From the NCBI GenBank assembly GCA_028281495.1, contig JANQJU010000064.1:434001-498000 (forward strand): DNA of 64,000 bases. The letters are read 5' to 3'. Source of the DNA: SAR324 cluster bacterium. GTDB lineage: Bacteria > SAR324 > NAC60-12. Each line of letters opens with the position of its first letter. The first letter of the stretch is position 1. Under the pieces are notes generated by a model. It saw only the letters and a list, made by a program, of their open reading frames with translations. It ran no database searches and had not been told where the DNA came from. The position numbers and the translations under genes were made by a program. Of the stretch, positions 53,701 to 62,468 are shown in pieces.

Positions 53701-54368
53701 TTCCTTTGATTGATGCTGGGAACTGGGAAACCAAGGCGGATTTGACCCAGGTCTTTCTCAAATGGGGGGGACATGCTTACGGCACGGATGGTCAAAGTAG
53801 CGAGCAGTTGGGATTGCTCCAAAACCGTTTGAGCCAAGTTGAAGTGGTCCATCAAAACCAGGACAACCGCGAGCATGATATTCTGGATTCCGACGATTAT
53901 TTCCAATTTCAAGGAGGGCTGCATGCGGCCGTTGAGCAAATCCGAGGGCAGGCACCGATCACCTACCACGGCGATTCCAGCGTTCCGGATCAAGTGAAAA
54001 TTCGAAGTTTGTCAGAAGAATTCAATCGGGTTTTCCGGAGTCGGGTTCTCAACCCGCGTTGGATTGATGCGATGCGCCAACATGGTTACAAAGGGGCTTT
54101 CGAAATGGCAGCCACCACCGACTACATCTTTGGCTACGATGCCACCTGCGATATTGTCAGTGATGCCCAATATGAGGACTTGGCACAAAAACTTTTTCTC
54201 AATGCAGAGCAGCAAGAATTTTTCAAACGTCACAATCCGACCGCGCTGCAAGATGCTGTTCAACGGCTTTTAGAAGCGCACGAACGAGGATTGTGGCAAG
54301 AGATGCAGCCAGAAACGCTTGAGGCACTCGAAAACACCCTTTTAGAATTGGAAGGACACTTGGAATGA
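50715..54368 (+). CDS. cobN: Cobaltochelatase large subunit CobN
   Basis: CobN is the large subunit that inserts cobalt into hydrogenobyrinic acid a,c-diamide in the aerobic route of B12 synthesis. The conserved HFGKHGNLEWLPGRS lies near residue 550, and VIWGTSNMRTGGDD and TYHGDSSVPDQ later match CobN/BchH/ChlH. Length 1217 is typical. AAGGAG precedes the start; the stop overlaps the next start by 4 bp (ATGA), so the chelatase subunits are translationally coupled. The BchH magnesium enzyme is an alternative, but the cobO partner and riboswitch support cobalt. Confidence 0.92.
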   Translation: MHRVSTESGALDAERELHLIQQTPADIVFVSAADTDLACVTQAWKPLFGNRLRVTNAKPLQQPRVADDYAHRVLQKARLVILRLLGGKAYFDHLLEELLHLKAHTPRPQILLLPGTDSWDMELMPYGDFPESMVQQLFGYFRESGLDNVERAGIAIQLLLEGRNDAWPEVVPTPMYGWYHPEERTLLSDPEPQSSRSIAWICFYRAWYQTGDLEVINALWDSLEAQGFQVEGFYAYSLRHPEAQNAMVQKAEAEPPQVILTLQSFSVGMQDIQRVSFLETLGCPVLQVPVSTHDRHAWEHNPRGLTPSEVAMNVALPEIDGRVLGTVIGFKEEYQTDADVEFTLKRLLPDPSQIQYVAELAWNWAKLKRRPNAQKRIAIILANYPNKDSRLGNGVGLDTPASVVNFLKALEDSGYQVTDPPEDGEALMNFMQAGITNDVERSYGKACEQFLPHTLWQQCLQALPQATQEHLMQQWSDAEREGFVEKTPQGDLPVAGKQFGNVFIGIQPPRGFAVQTQAIYHSPDLPPPPEYIAFYLWIREVFQADAIVHFGKHGNLEWLPGRSVALGSEDFPRICIGPTPHLYPFIVNNPGEGTQAKRRASAVIIDHLTPPLARAGLYEDLEKIERLLEEHAHCETLYPERAHELEHEIEHILAEASWRDELPQDEDWLNALGNYLCEIKESQIRSGLHIFGQAPEGQRKLDFLLSLLRMPSAHYPGLLQSLLDEDSSFDLNSLAPDQRDALHQRATQWIEEACKLKHYPQEAAPLSQLRELLYDQLQPRLHQCQAEMDNLLFALQGRFIAPGPSGAPTRGRIDVLPTGRNFFSIDPRVIPTPTSWKCGKDLAEKLLQRYQAEHGEYPKNIAMVIWGTSNMRTGGDDIAQALWLWGVEPVWEKVSGRIIDFEIWPAHLLGRPRVDVLLRVSGLFRDAFGDTMRLLATIPKRLAQLDEPGSLNPIRAAWLKDRKTLIQEQVSEETADDLAHLRVFSSGPGCYGTGLLPLIDAGNWETKADLTQVFLKWGGHAYGTDGQSSEQLGLLQNRLSQVEVVHQNQDNREHDILDSDDYFQFQGGLHAAVEQIRGQAPITYHGDSSVPDQVKIRSLSEEFNRVFRSRVLNPRWIDAMRQHGYKGAFEMAATTDYIFGYDATCDIVSDAQYEDLAQKLFLNAEQQEFFKRHNPTALQDAVQRLLEAHERGLWQEMQPETLEALENTLLELEGHLE

Positions 54369-56086
54369 ACGAAGAATTTCCCTTCACTGCGATAGTCGGT
54401 ATGGAACTCGCCAAACGTTCCATGCTGTATCATGCCATCGATCCACAGCTGGGCGGGACCCTCTTGTTGGGACATCGAGGTTGTGCCAAAAGCACACTGG
54501 CGCGTGCCTTTGCCAAGATTCTTCCAGGACTGGGAGAAGCCAATCCTGCTCCATTTGTGGAAGTTCCGTTGGGCACGACAGAAGATCGATTGCTGGGATC
54601 TATCGACACCTCGGCTCTATTGGAGTCGGGGCAATGGACACCTCGCATGGGGTTGATCCAGCAAGCCCACCAAGGCATTCTCTATATTGATGAGATTAAC
54701 CTACTCCCTGATCATCTCACCGATTCTCTGTTGGATTCAGCAGCAAGTGGACGTCACCGTATCGAACGAGATGGCATCTCAGCATCGGTGGAAGCACGGT
54801 ACATTTTGATCGGTTCGATGAATCCTGAAGAAGGCGAACTTCGCCCACAAATTGTGGATCGTTTTGCGCATGGTGTGGTGGTGACCGATGAATTCACCGT
54901 GGAAGAGCGCATGGAAATCGTTCAAAAGCGTATCGAGTTTGACGACGATCCTCGGAGCTTCCTGAAGCTTCATCTGCCTAAATTGCAGGAGTTGCAACAA
55001 AAAATTAGAGAAGCCCGCGTCCAGCTAAAAAACGTAAGAATCGACAAGACCTTTCGTCAGGTCGTGGCCGAAAAAGCCAGGGATCTGCACTTGGAAGGCG
55101 TGCGTGCTGAATTGGCTGTGATTCGAACCGCTCGCTGTTCGGCTGCATGGAAGGGGAGACCTGAAATCGAATCGGTGGATCTTGAGGAAGCGTGGATGTT
55201 GTGTTTAGGACATCGTGTTACCGAACCAAATGCCCCTCCGCCTCCGCCTCCGCAAAAAAAGATGCCGCCTCCCCCCGCACCTCGTGAACCGAACTCCACT
55301 TTGTCCAATCCTTCCACAGCCAAGGCCCCTGACGGAGCGGCACCGCAATCTATTCGGCTTCAATCGATGCAGCCTCGTTTGTCTGAATCATTGGCGGATT
55401 GGTGGCATCACATCGGTGGGGAAACCACCGACGCTCTGCTTCAGGGCAGTGGAAGGACGGGCAATGCCTTGGATGCGGTTTCCCGAATCGCATGGGTGCC
55501 TTCGACGATTGCTTCCATTCAGCAGGGTTGGCGACCGAAGGAATCGGGATGGCGGTTGAAGTTTTGGCAACCGACTCGTCGTCCAATCACGTGGGTGTTT
55601 TTGGATGCAAGCCGCTCGACAGGAGCCACCCGGTTTTTAGAAAATGTGCGTAATGTCTTAGCCGCTTTGTGGCAGTTAGCTCATCACCACCAATTTTACA
55701 TTCTGTTGCTGAAGGATAATAGGCCACATTGGTTACTCAAACGTGGTACGTCCCGCCATTTTCAACACCAGATGTCGCAACTGAACGAAGCCTCAGGGAA
55801 AAGCTACCTTACCCTCAGTGGGAAAACCTTACTTCGGGAAATCCAAAGACGGGGCGTTCTTCCTGAGGATCGACTGGTGCTTGCGTCGGATGGCCTTCTG
55901 AGTCCAGAGGCAGGAGAAACGGCTGTACAAACGAGGGTTCGTTTTCGATCCATCCTGCATCGAATCACACGAAACAACATTCCTGTTCTCTGGTTGCACC
56001 CTCCTGCCAAACGCGGCTGGGGGCATTGGTTGCCAAAACTCACCGACCGCCTTCCAGTCCACCGGTTGCCGGTAGGAAGATCTTAA
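54365..56086 (+). CDS. Chelatase ATPase subunit: fused AAA+ (ChlI-like) and von Willebrand A (ChlD-like) domains
   Basis: This 573-residue protein supplies ATP-driven remodelling for the cobalt chelatase. The AAA+ part has Walker A GHRGCAKS (Lys42) and Walker B ILYIDE (Asp109, Glu110), with a ChlI-type insertion. A proline-rich linker (about 285-315) leads to a VWA-like domain with MIDAS-type DASRS (Asp414, Ser416, Ser418). This I/D fusion replaces separate CobS/CobT. It overlaps cobN by 4 bp. Confidence 0.88.
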   Translation: MNEEFPFTAIVGMELAKRSMLYHAIDPQLGGTLLLGHRGCAKSTLARAFAKILPGLGEANPAPFVEVPLGTTEDRLLGSIDTSALLESGQWTPRMGLIQQAHQGILYIDEINLLPDHLTDSLLDSAASGRHRIERDGISASVEARYILIGSMNPEEGELRPQIVDRFAHGVVVTDEFTVEERMEIVQKRIEFDDDPRSFLKLHLPKLQELQQKIREARVQLKNVRIDKTFRQVVAEKARDLHLEGVRAELAVIRTARCSAAWKGRPEIESVDLEEAWMLCLGHRVTEPNAPPPPPPQKKMPPPPAPREPNSTLSNPSTAKAPDGAAPQSIRLQSMQPRLSESLADWWHHIGGETTDALLQGSGRTGNALDAVSRIAWVPSTIASIQQGWRPKESGWRLKFWQPTRRPITWVFLDASRSTGATRFLENVRNVLAALWQLAHHHQFYILLLKDNRPHWLLKRGTSRHFQHQMSQLNEASGKSYLTLSGKTLLREIQRRGVLPEDRLVLASDGLLSPEAGETAVQTRVRFRSILHRITRNNIPVLWLHPPAKRGWGHWLPKLTDRLPVHRLPVGRS

Positions 56087-56117
56087 TACATGCTCAACAT
56101 TGTGACTCAACATTGAA

Positions 56118-56160
56118 TGGGAAACGGAAGCAGGCTGTTGCTGCGTCCCTCAGTTTCCCA
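56118..56160 (+). terminator. Long hairpin between the chelatase and pduO-type genes
   Basis: TGGGAAAC (56118-56125) pairs with GTTTCCCA (56153-56160); inside, GGAAGCAG (56126-56133) pairs with CTGCGTCC (56141-56148) with one mismatch. The following sequence has only a weak T-run. It may reduce read-through or shield the mRNA end. Confidence 0.6.
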
Positions 56161-56189
56161 TCCTTTATAATTTATATCAGAGAGGCGTT

Positions 56190-56792
56190 ATGGTTCGTAT
56201 CACAAAAGTTTATACCAAAACCGGAGATAAAGGAGAAACTGGCTTGGTGGGGGGACGTCGACTGCCTAAAGACCATCCGCGAATCGAAGCGTATGGCACC
56301 GTCGATGAATTGATGAGTTTGATCGGCTTGGTTCGCTGTTTTAACGAACAAAAAGAGCCTTCGGTTCGGCGGGATAAGTTTGAAGTCATCTTGCAGGCGA
56401 TCCAACAAAAGTTGTTTGATATGGGTTCTCAACTCGCAACCTATCCGGGAGATGAATACGAGGGCCAAGTAAAACTGAAAGAGAGCGATGTATTGTGGTT
56501 GGAGGAAGTGATTGATGCGATGAACGAAGAGCTTTCCGCCCTGACAAGTTTCATTTTGCCAGGAGGCACTCCGGTGAATGCCTTTTTGCATCAAGCTCGC
56601 ACCGTGTGCCGTCGGGCTGAACGTGAGACGCTCCGCTTGAGTCGCCAAGAAGAAATCGGGGAATGGGTAGTGCCTTATCTCAACCGCCTCTCTGATGCTT
56701 TGTTTGTCTTTGGGCGTTGGTGTTCAGCTACTTTAGGAGAGACGGAACTGCTCTGGAAACCCGGCAAGGGCACTCCCGATTGGAAGTGGTGA
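56190..56792 (+). CDS. Cob(I)alamin adenosyltransferase, PduO type
   Basis: PduO-type adenosyltransferases make adenosylcobalamin from cob(I)alamin and ATP. The signature is KVYTKTGDKGETGLVGG at residues about 5-21 (ATP binding), then RIEAYGTVDEL and RRAERE around 150, with LNRLSDALFV near 175. Length 200 is normal. It is unrelated in sequence to the CobO enzyme encoded 5.5 kb upstream, so the locus has two adenosyltransferases. A GAGAGG ribosome binding site precedes the ATG. Confidence 0.94.
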   Translation: MVRITKVYTKTGDKGETGLVGGRRLPKDHPRIEAYGTVDELMSLIGLVRCFNEQKEPSVRRDKFEVILQAIQQKLFDMGSQLATYPGDEYEGQVKLKESDVLWLEEVIDAMNEELSALTSFILPGGTPVNAFLHQARTVCRRAERETLRLSRQEEIGEWVVPYLNRLSDALFVFGRWCSATLGETELLWKPGKGTPDWKW

Positions 56793-56965
56793 TTGGCTTA
56801 AGCTGTTGAATCGGTTGCAAAAAGCAGTGTGTTTGCGATATTTTGAGTCCGTTTCATCAAAATGAGTAATGTACTTGGACGCACGCAGTCGAGGAGTAGT
56901 TGAGGCATATTTATTCATCAACGACGGATCCTAGCGTGTCGTAATTTCCACCGGGGAGGGTTGTT

Positions 56966-58225
56966 ATGGCTTTGAAAATGCCAATTGGAATTTCGGATTT
57001 TAAGAAATTGCGGGAAGGGAATTTCTATTATGTTGATAAAAGTCTGTTCATCCAAGAAGTGGTGGAACGTCCCGCAGAAGTGCTGCTACTTCCGCGACCC
57101 CGGCGGTTTGGAAAAACAGTAAACCTTTCAATGTTACGTTACTTTTTTGAACAGTCTTCTGCCACACCCTCCACTCTTTTCCAAGATCTTGCCATCGCAG
57201 AAGTACCAGAAATCATGGCACATCAAGGGCAGTACCCGGTGATTTCTTTCAGTTTCAAGCATGTGAAAGAACCGAGTTGGGCGCGAAGTTATCGTGCACT
57301 CCGAAACCAAGTGGCACGGCTTTACGAATACCATGCGCCGCAGTTGCAACAGCAACTTTCCGGCACGGATCAGGAAGAGTATCATCGTTTTTGTAAAGAG
57401 CAGATTCACAGTGTCGATTTGGAAAGCGGCGTGGCTCAACTGATGAGATGGCTGCATCAAGCCTATGGAAAACCAGTGGTTGTCCTACTAGATGAGTATG
57501 AAGTGCCTTTGGAAGCGGGGGTTCAGTACGGTTATGCTGACGACATTTCTGTGTTTCTCCGGAACTTTTTCAGCAGCGTATTCAAAGACAATACGGATCT
57601 TTTTAAAGGTGTGTTGACCGGATGCCTTCCTCTAGGACGGGAGGCGATTTTTTCTAATCTGAATCTGGACTCCTACACCGTACTCAATCAACGCTTTTCA
57701 CAATACTTTGGATTCACGACTGGGGATGTGGCGCAATTGCTTGATGACTGTGAGATGAATGATCATGCTGAAAACATACAACAGTGGTATGGCGGTTACC
57801 GGTTTGGCAATCACATCGTGTCGAACCCTTGGTCGGTTTTGAACTTCCTCGACAAACCCGAAGAAGGCTTTAAAGCACATGGTGTTTCTTTTTTAGCCAA
57901 TGAAACGCTACACTCCATGATGCAAAGCGGTTCTGCTGAGCTGAGAGAGCCAATAGAGAATTTATTGCAAAATGGCTCGGTTTCATTTCCGGTGAGTGGG
58001 CAGCTTTGTTTACAAGGCAATGCTCAGAAAGAAAACATGTTCTGGAACTTCCTTGCCTTCAGCGGATACGCCACGTGGAACGCTCCAGAAGCAACACAAA
58101 AATCAAATGAATTGCAGCCCCATTATGAACTCAACATTCCCAACTTAGAAACACAGAGTTTTTATGAAGAAATCCTCCAAGAGTGGCCGAACACGACGGC
58201 CCCAACCAACCAAGAAAGTTCGTAG
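56966..58225 (+). CDS. DUF1703/AAA-ATPase-like family protein lacking the C-terminal nuclease domain
   Basis: The ATPase part begins with PIGISDFKKLREGNFYYVDK and RPRRFGKTVNLSML, the altered Walker A of the family, and has VVVLLDEYEVP as Walker B. Members usually have about 520 residues and end in a PD-(D/E)XK nuclease domain. This one stops at 419, soon after LNIPNLETQSFYEEILQEW, where the nuclease part would begin. Its last codons overlap the start of the next gene by 62 bp. It looks like a truncated copy; ATPase function alone is possible. Confidence 0.8.
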   Translation: MALKMPIGISDFKKLREGNFYYVDKSLFIQEVVERPAEVLLLPRPRRFGKTVNLSMLRYFFEQSSATPSTLFQDLAIAEVPEIMAHQGQYPVISFSFKHVKEPSWARSYRALRNQVARLYEYHAPQLQQQLSGTDQEEYHRFCKEQIHSVDLESGVAQLMRWLHQAYGKPVVVLLDEYEVPLEAGVQYGYADDISVFLRNFFSSVFKDNTDLFKGVLTGCLPLGREAIFSNLNLDSYTVLNQRFSQYFGFTTGDVAQLLDDCEMNDHAENIQQWYGGYRFGNHIVSNPWSVLNFLDKPEEGFKAHGVSFLANETLHSMMQSGSAELREPIENLLQNGSVSFPVSGQLCLQGNAQKENMFWNFLAFSGYATWNAPEATQKSNELQPHYELNIPNLETQSFYEEILQEWPNTTAPTNQESS

Positions 58226-60266
58226 TACTTCCCAATCCACCAGTCCCAAAGCTCCTACCCCTTCCACAAAAAACAAGGCACGCGTCCCTGCATGGTGGAA
58301 CTCGCTTCCAGTCATATTTTTGGGGCTAATGGGGCTGACATGGGTCGCTTACTTCAATTCCTTAAACAACCCGTTCCATTTCGATGACTATCCCTTTTTA
58401 GTTAATAATACAGACCTACTCGATTTGGAACGACATCTCCGTCTTCTATTTAGCCCTTTTCGGACGGATCGGGCAGTGACGGTACTTACATTTTATTTCA
58501 ATCACGCTTTCGGGGGATTTGCGGTGCAGGGATATCATGTCGTGAATATCATAATTCACGGCATCAATAGCTTTCTTGTGTTTCTGCTGGTCCGAATCAT
58601 ATTTCAACAAACAAAACCCCTTGAAAACCAGTCCATCCAATGGGTGTCATTGAGTGTAGCGGCTTTATTTGTTGTTCACCCGCTATTGACCGCATCGGTC
58701 ACTTACATCTCTCAGCGGTCGGGTTTGTTGGCCACCCTATTTTATCTCCTGGCCAGTTGGCTGTATTTGCGTGGTCGCGTCTATCTCGAACAAAAACAGA
58801 GGAAGCCTTTGTTGATTTACGGAGCACTGATTTTGTTGTGTTACGTACTCGCCGTAAAAAGCAAAGAGATGGCGATCACCTGGTTGGCTTTGCCTTGTCT
58901 GTATGAACTTGCAATTCGACTTCGTGATCCCAAAAAAATGCGTACGTTTTTGAAGATCGCTCCAGTGGCCATACTGGTTTTCGGAGGGATGGTTTACGCG
59001 TTTTTGGACTACGCTAATTTTTTTCATAATACGACGGCTTTGACTGGTTTCGGCTCTACTAAATTGATTGGAGCCACGGCTCATTGGAAAACCATGACAA
59101 CCGTTATGCTGCAATATTGGCAACTGATCGTATTACCCTTGCCGCAATGGCTTACTATCGACCATCAGGTGGTTGTCAGAGAAACCTTAGATGCAGCATC
59201 CGTTCTGGCATTCCTGTTTCATTTGGGACTCGTTGGTGGTGGGTTGATAATGGCCAAAAAGGGATACCCCTTGGTTGCTGTCGGGATTGGATGGGTCTAC
59301 ATCACAATGGGCCCTTATCTCGTGGTTCCATCGAAAGATATTTTTGTGGAATACAAGGCGTATCTTCCCACGATAGGTTGGCTCATCGTGTTGGCTGAAC
59401 TGTTTTTTTGGATCTATAGCAAGTCGTCTAGACGTAAAGTGTTTGTGGGTGTGTTGAGTGGGGTCTTGATATTAGGAGTCATTGCGACTCATAGTCGTAA
59501 TGCGGTTTACGCCTCAGAAATCAGCTTGTGGCAAGACACGGTGGATAAAAACCCCAACAATTTTCGTGCGTTGAATAATCTGGGTTTTGCCTACTCGAAA
59601 GCACAAAATCACCCTAAAGCCGAACTTTATCTTCGAAAAGCAATCGAATTGAATCCTAACTTCATTTTTGGACGTTTGAACCTCGCTCGCTCCATCTCCT
59701 GGCAGAACCGAACCGAGGAAGCGTTACGTGAATACCTGTTGCTCATTCAAGGTGTGCCGGAAAAGTTGAAAGTAGAAAATCATCCAACATTGATAGACGC
59801 CCATTTTGAATCAGCGCAAATTTTCAAGGAACATCGGCAATATGAAAACGCCTTGAGACATCTCGACACATTGCTCGAAGAATACGAAGTGGTGCATTCA
59901 GCCCCCCAGAAACATCTACTCGCATTGGTTTTGAAGGGGCAAATCTACACCGAGATAGGAGATTTGGAGCTGGCAAAAAATGCTTATCAGCAAGTGGTCG
60001 AACTCTATCCAGACCCTGATGTTTTAGGTGAAATGGGAAAAATTGCCATTCGTCAAGGAAACTCACTGGAAGCCATTGACCTGTTCAAGCGTGCGGCCAC
60101 GTTGCAGCCCAACAATCCGGTGCATTACAATAATTGGGGAATTGCTTTGGCACGGACTGGAAATCCGTTTGCTGCGGAACAATCTTTCCGAAAAGCACTG
60201 TCGCTGCATCCCAACTATGAGGAAGCCAAAAGAAATTTGGCACTGCTGCAACAAGGGCAATTGTAA
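58164..60266 (+). CDS. TMTC-like membrane protein: multi-pass domain plus C-terminal TPRs
   Basis: The 700-residue protein has a basic, Ser/Thr/Pro-rich cytoplasmic N-terminus, about ten hydrophobic segments (residues 50-455; first loop with FHFDDYPFL, whose acidic pair fits GT-C transferases) and then five or six TPR units such as FRALNNLGFAYSKAQNHPKA and PVHYNNWGIALARTGNPFAA. This layout resembles TMTC-type O-mannosyltransferase-like proteins. The start overlaps the upstream gene by 62 bp and lacks a strong ribosome binding site; a later start is possible. Enzyme activity is an inference from fold. Confidence 0.7.
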   Translation: MKKSSKSGRTRRPQPTKKVRSTSQSTSPKAPTPSTKNKARVPAWWNSLPVIFLGLMGLTWVAYFNSLNNPFHFDDYPFLVNNTDLLDLERHLRLLFSPFRTDRAVTVLTFYFNHAFGGFAVQGYHVVNIIIHGINSFLVFLLVRIIFQQTKPLENQSIQWVSLSVAALFVVHPLLTASVTYISQRSGLLATLFYLLASWLYLRGRVYLEQKQRKPLLIYGALILLCYVLAVKSKEMAITWLALPCLYELAIRLRDPKKMRTFLKIAPVAILVFGGMVYAFLDYANFFHNTTALTGFGSTKLIGATAHWKTMTTVMLQYWQLIVLPLPQWLTIDHQVVVRETLDAASVLAFLFHLGLVGGGLIMAKKGYPLVAVGIGWVYITMGPYLVVPSKDIFVEYKAYLPTIGWLIVLAELFFWIYSKSSRRKVFVGVLSGVLILGVIATHSRNAVYASEISLWQDTVDKNPNNFRALNNLGFAYSKAQNHPKAELYLRKAIELNPNFIFGRLNLARSISWQNRTEEALREYLLLIQGVPEKLKVENHPTLIDAHFESAQIFKEHRQYENALRHLDTLLEEYEVVHSAPQKHLLALVLKGQIYTEIGDLELAKNAYQQVVELYPDPDVLGEMGKIAIRQGNSLEAIDLFKRAATLQPNNPVHYNNWGIALARTGNPFAAEQSFRKALSLHPNYEEAKRNLALLQQGQL

Positions 60267-60271
60267 GTCGT

Positions 60272-62458
60272 CTATTCACACTCTCTGCGTTGTTGAGCCA
60301 AATGATATAATTTGCAGACCCCTAAAGTGCAGGCATTCTGCCAATCGGCACAGGCTTGCACTCGGTTGTTAAATCCCACCATATGCACCAAACCCCGCTG
60401 ATTATAGGTCACAGCTAAATTAGGATTGAGGGCAATCGCTTGATTGAAATCGTGGAGCGATTGCTCAAAACGCTGAAGACGAAAAAATGCCATCGCGCGC
60501 AAATGAAACACATCCGCATGAGAGGCATCCAATTCAAGTGCATGTGAATAATCGGAGATGGCTTCGGCGTATTGTTGATTTTCGAAATAAGCGATGCCCC
60601 GGTATCGGTAGGCTTGCTGTAAGTTGGGATTCAGCGAAAGGGCTTGTGTGTAATCTCGAATCGCTTGGTCATAATATCCAATACGAGTGTAAACCAGTGC
60701 TCGATTATAATATGCTTCGGGAAAGTGAGGCTGAAGTTGGATGGCTTCAGAGTGATTTTGCAAAGCAGCTTCATATTGTTCCATCTCAAAATAACATTTC
60801 CCGCGATTGCTATAGGCTTCGGCAAGCTGCGGATTGAGACGCAATGCCTGGTCGTAATCTTGGATGGCCCGTTCACACTGCTGAAGAGCCACATATAAAT
60901 TTCCCCGATTTGTGTAAGCCCCAAAATGTTGAGGATTCCATTCCAACACCTGAGCATAGGCGTCTAATGCGGCTTCAGGCTGGTTCTGAGCTTCGTAAGC
61001 CAATGCCAAATTGTGGTAGCCTAAGGCATAGTTGGGAGAGGTGATCGGCCAAAACGTCAGCACCGCAGCACCTCCCGCTCCGAACAACGGCACAATCCAA
61101 CGCTTCCAATCCATGTTTGAGTGACTCCGAGACCTTTGGAAGCTTCGAAAACAAGCCACGATTCCCCCTCCCGCAAACAATAAAAGGAACGGGACGAATG
61201 GAAATCGGTATCGCCCAAAGATAAAAAACGGAAGGATACTGATGGCCAATGTGATCAGGAGGACAAACAATACCGAAGTGCGTCCTCGGTTTTCTCGCCA
61301 TGCCCATACCATTCCAAACGTTGCTAGAATGACGAGTGTTCCAAAATGGAAAACTGCATCTAAGGCTTTTAAGAGAAACGACCAGTGATGGAATACATAA
61401 TATTCGTCCGTATCGGGCACCTCGTAGTGATTCCACAGCAACATCCATTTTCGCCAAGACAATTGCAGCCATTGCCCGGGGTTGTTTCGAATGAATTCCC
61501 ATGATTGTTGGAACCAATAATCAGAAACTTCTTGTGGAGACAAAGAGCGCCCTAAGCGTTGTTCGGCTAGCTTGGTGGCGTCATTGCGTTCATGCTGATA
61601 GCCTCCGTGTCCTGGAATTAGCGGGTGGTATTGACCATCCGCATTGGGGTTATTGCCAATATACAAATTGGGGCCGAATTGTGAGGTGGTGAGTGTGAAG
61701 GTTTGGCCAACCTCCCAATTCCGGATTCCGACGGCCCCTAAGACTAGCAAGGCCCCGATCAAACATCCCACTGTACCGATGAGTCGGCGTTTCCACGGCA
61801 GCGTCCGAAATTGCCAAAGTGGCCATAGCGCAACAACCGGAATCAAAAGAAGTGCATTTTCTCGCAAGAGTGCTAACAGGCCCAGCAAGCATCCCAAGGT
61901 TCCCCATTCAATGCCGTGCCGATACTGCAAAACTGGATTTGGTTTTTGATGTGGCAATTGCTTATTTGTTGATGGTGCATGATCACTGGATTGCAACGCC
62001 TCACCCAGTCGCCAGAGGATGAGACATCCGAAAAAGAACCCCAAGCTGGCTTTTTGAATCAATCCATCAAAAAAAATTGCCGGGGCATACACGGCGGCCA
62101 AACCTCCTGCCACAATCCCCGCAGAACGCGAAAAGAAACAAATCCCCGCACGATACAGAAACACACATGCAAGGCTGCCCAAAACCATCTGCACTCCACG
62201 AATCATGGATAAATCAGCTCCGGAGCTTTGCAAAATGCCAAGAAAATAAGGATACAGCGGGGCTTGATAAAACACTTCGGAACCCAGCCAGTTTCCCTGA
62301 GCCAGCGATTGACCCCAAAGAAAATAGCCTTCGCCATCTCCGATAAGGAAGGTGAAAAAAGGACTGTGCTGGAACTGGAAGAGATAGCCGAACCGGATCA
62401 ACAACGCCGCCGCGAACAGGAGGGAACTAATCACCCAATCTTTTTTGAGAAATTCCAT
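60272..62458 (-). CDS. GT39-like membrane protein with C-terminal TPRs
   Basis: The 728-residue protein has about eleven hydrophobic segments in the first ~470 residues, with GDGEGYFLWGQSLAQGNWLGSE in the first loop (acidic residues typical of ArnT/PMT-type enzymes), then about seven TPRs of the AYTNRGNLYVALQQCERA type. It has the same layout as the convergent gene at 58164-60266, with stops 5 bp apart, but different sequence. Sugar transfer to protein or lipid is the likely role, unproven. Confidence 0.72.
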   Translation of the reverse strand: MEFLKKDWVISSLLFAAALLIRFGYLFQFQHSPFFTFLIGDGEGYFLWGQSLAQGNWLGSEVFYQAPLYPYFLGILQSSGADLSMIRGVQMVLGSLACVFLYRAGICFFSRSAGIVAGGLAAVYAPAIFFDGLIQKASLGFFFGCLILWRLGEALQSSDHAPSTNKQLPHQKPNPVLQYRHGIEWGTLGCLLGLLALLRENALLLIPVVALWPLWQFRTLPWKRRLIGTVGCLIGALLVLGAVGIRNWEVGQTFTLTTSQFGPNLYIGNNPNADGQYHPLIPGHGGYQHERNDATKLAEQRLGRSLSPQEVSDYWFQQSWEFIRNNPGQWLQLSWRKWMLLWNHYEVPDTDEYYVFHHWSFLLKALDAVFHFGTLVILATFGMVWAWRENRGRTSVLFVLLITLAISILPFFIFGRYRFPFVPFLLLFAGGGIVACFRSFQRSRSHSNMDWKRWIVPLFGAGGAAVLTFWPITSPNYALGYHNLALAYEAQNQPEAALDAYAQVLEWNPQHFGAYTNRGNLYVALQQCERAIQDYDQALRLNPQLAEAYSNRGKCYFEMEQYEAALQNHSEAIQLQPHFPEAYYNRALVYTRIGYYDQAIRDYTQALSLNPNLQQAYRYRGIAYFENQQYAEAISDYSHALELDASHADVFHLRAMAFFRLQRFEQSLHDFNQAIALNPNLAVTYNQRGLVHMVGFNNRVQACADWQNACTLGVCKLYHLAQQRRECE

Positions 62459-62468
62459 GAGTGGCTCG

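Noticed and set aside
60975..61517. 180-codon minus-strand frame within the GT39-TPR gene
   Set aside because: It overlaps the same-strand membrane domain in another frame; the hydrophobic pattern and TPR continuation support the long frame only.
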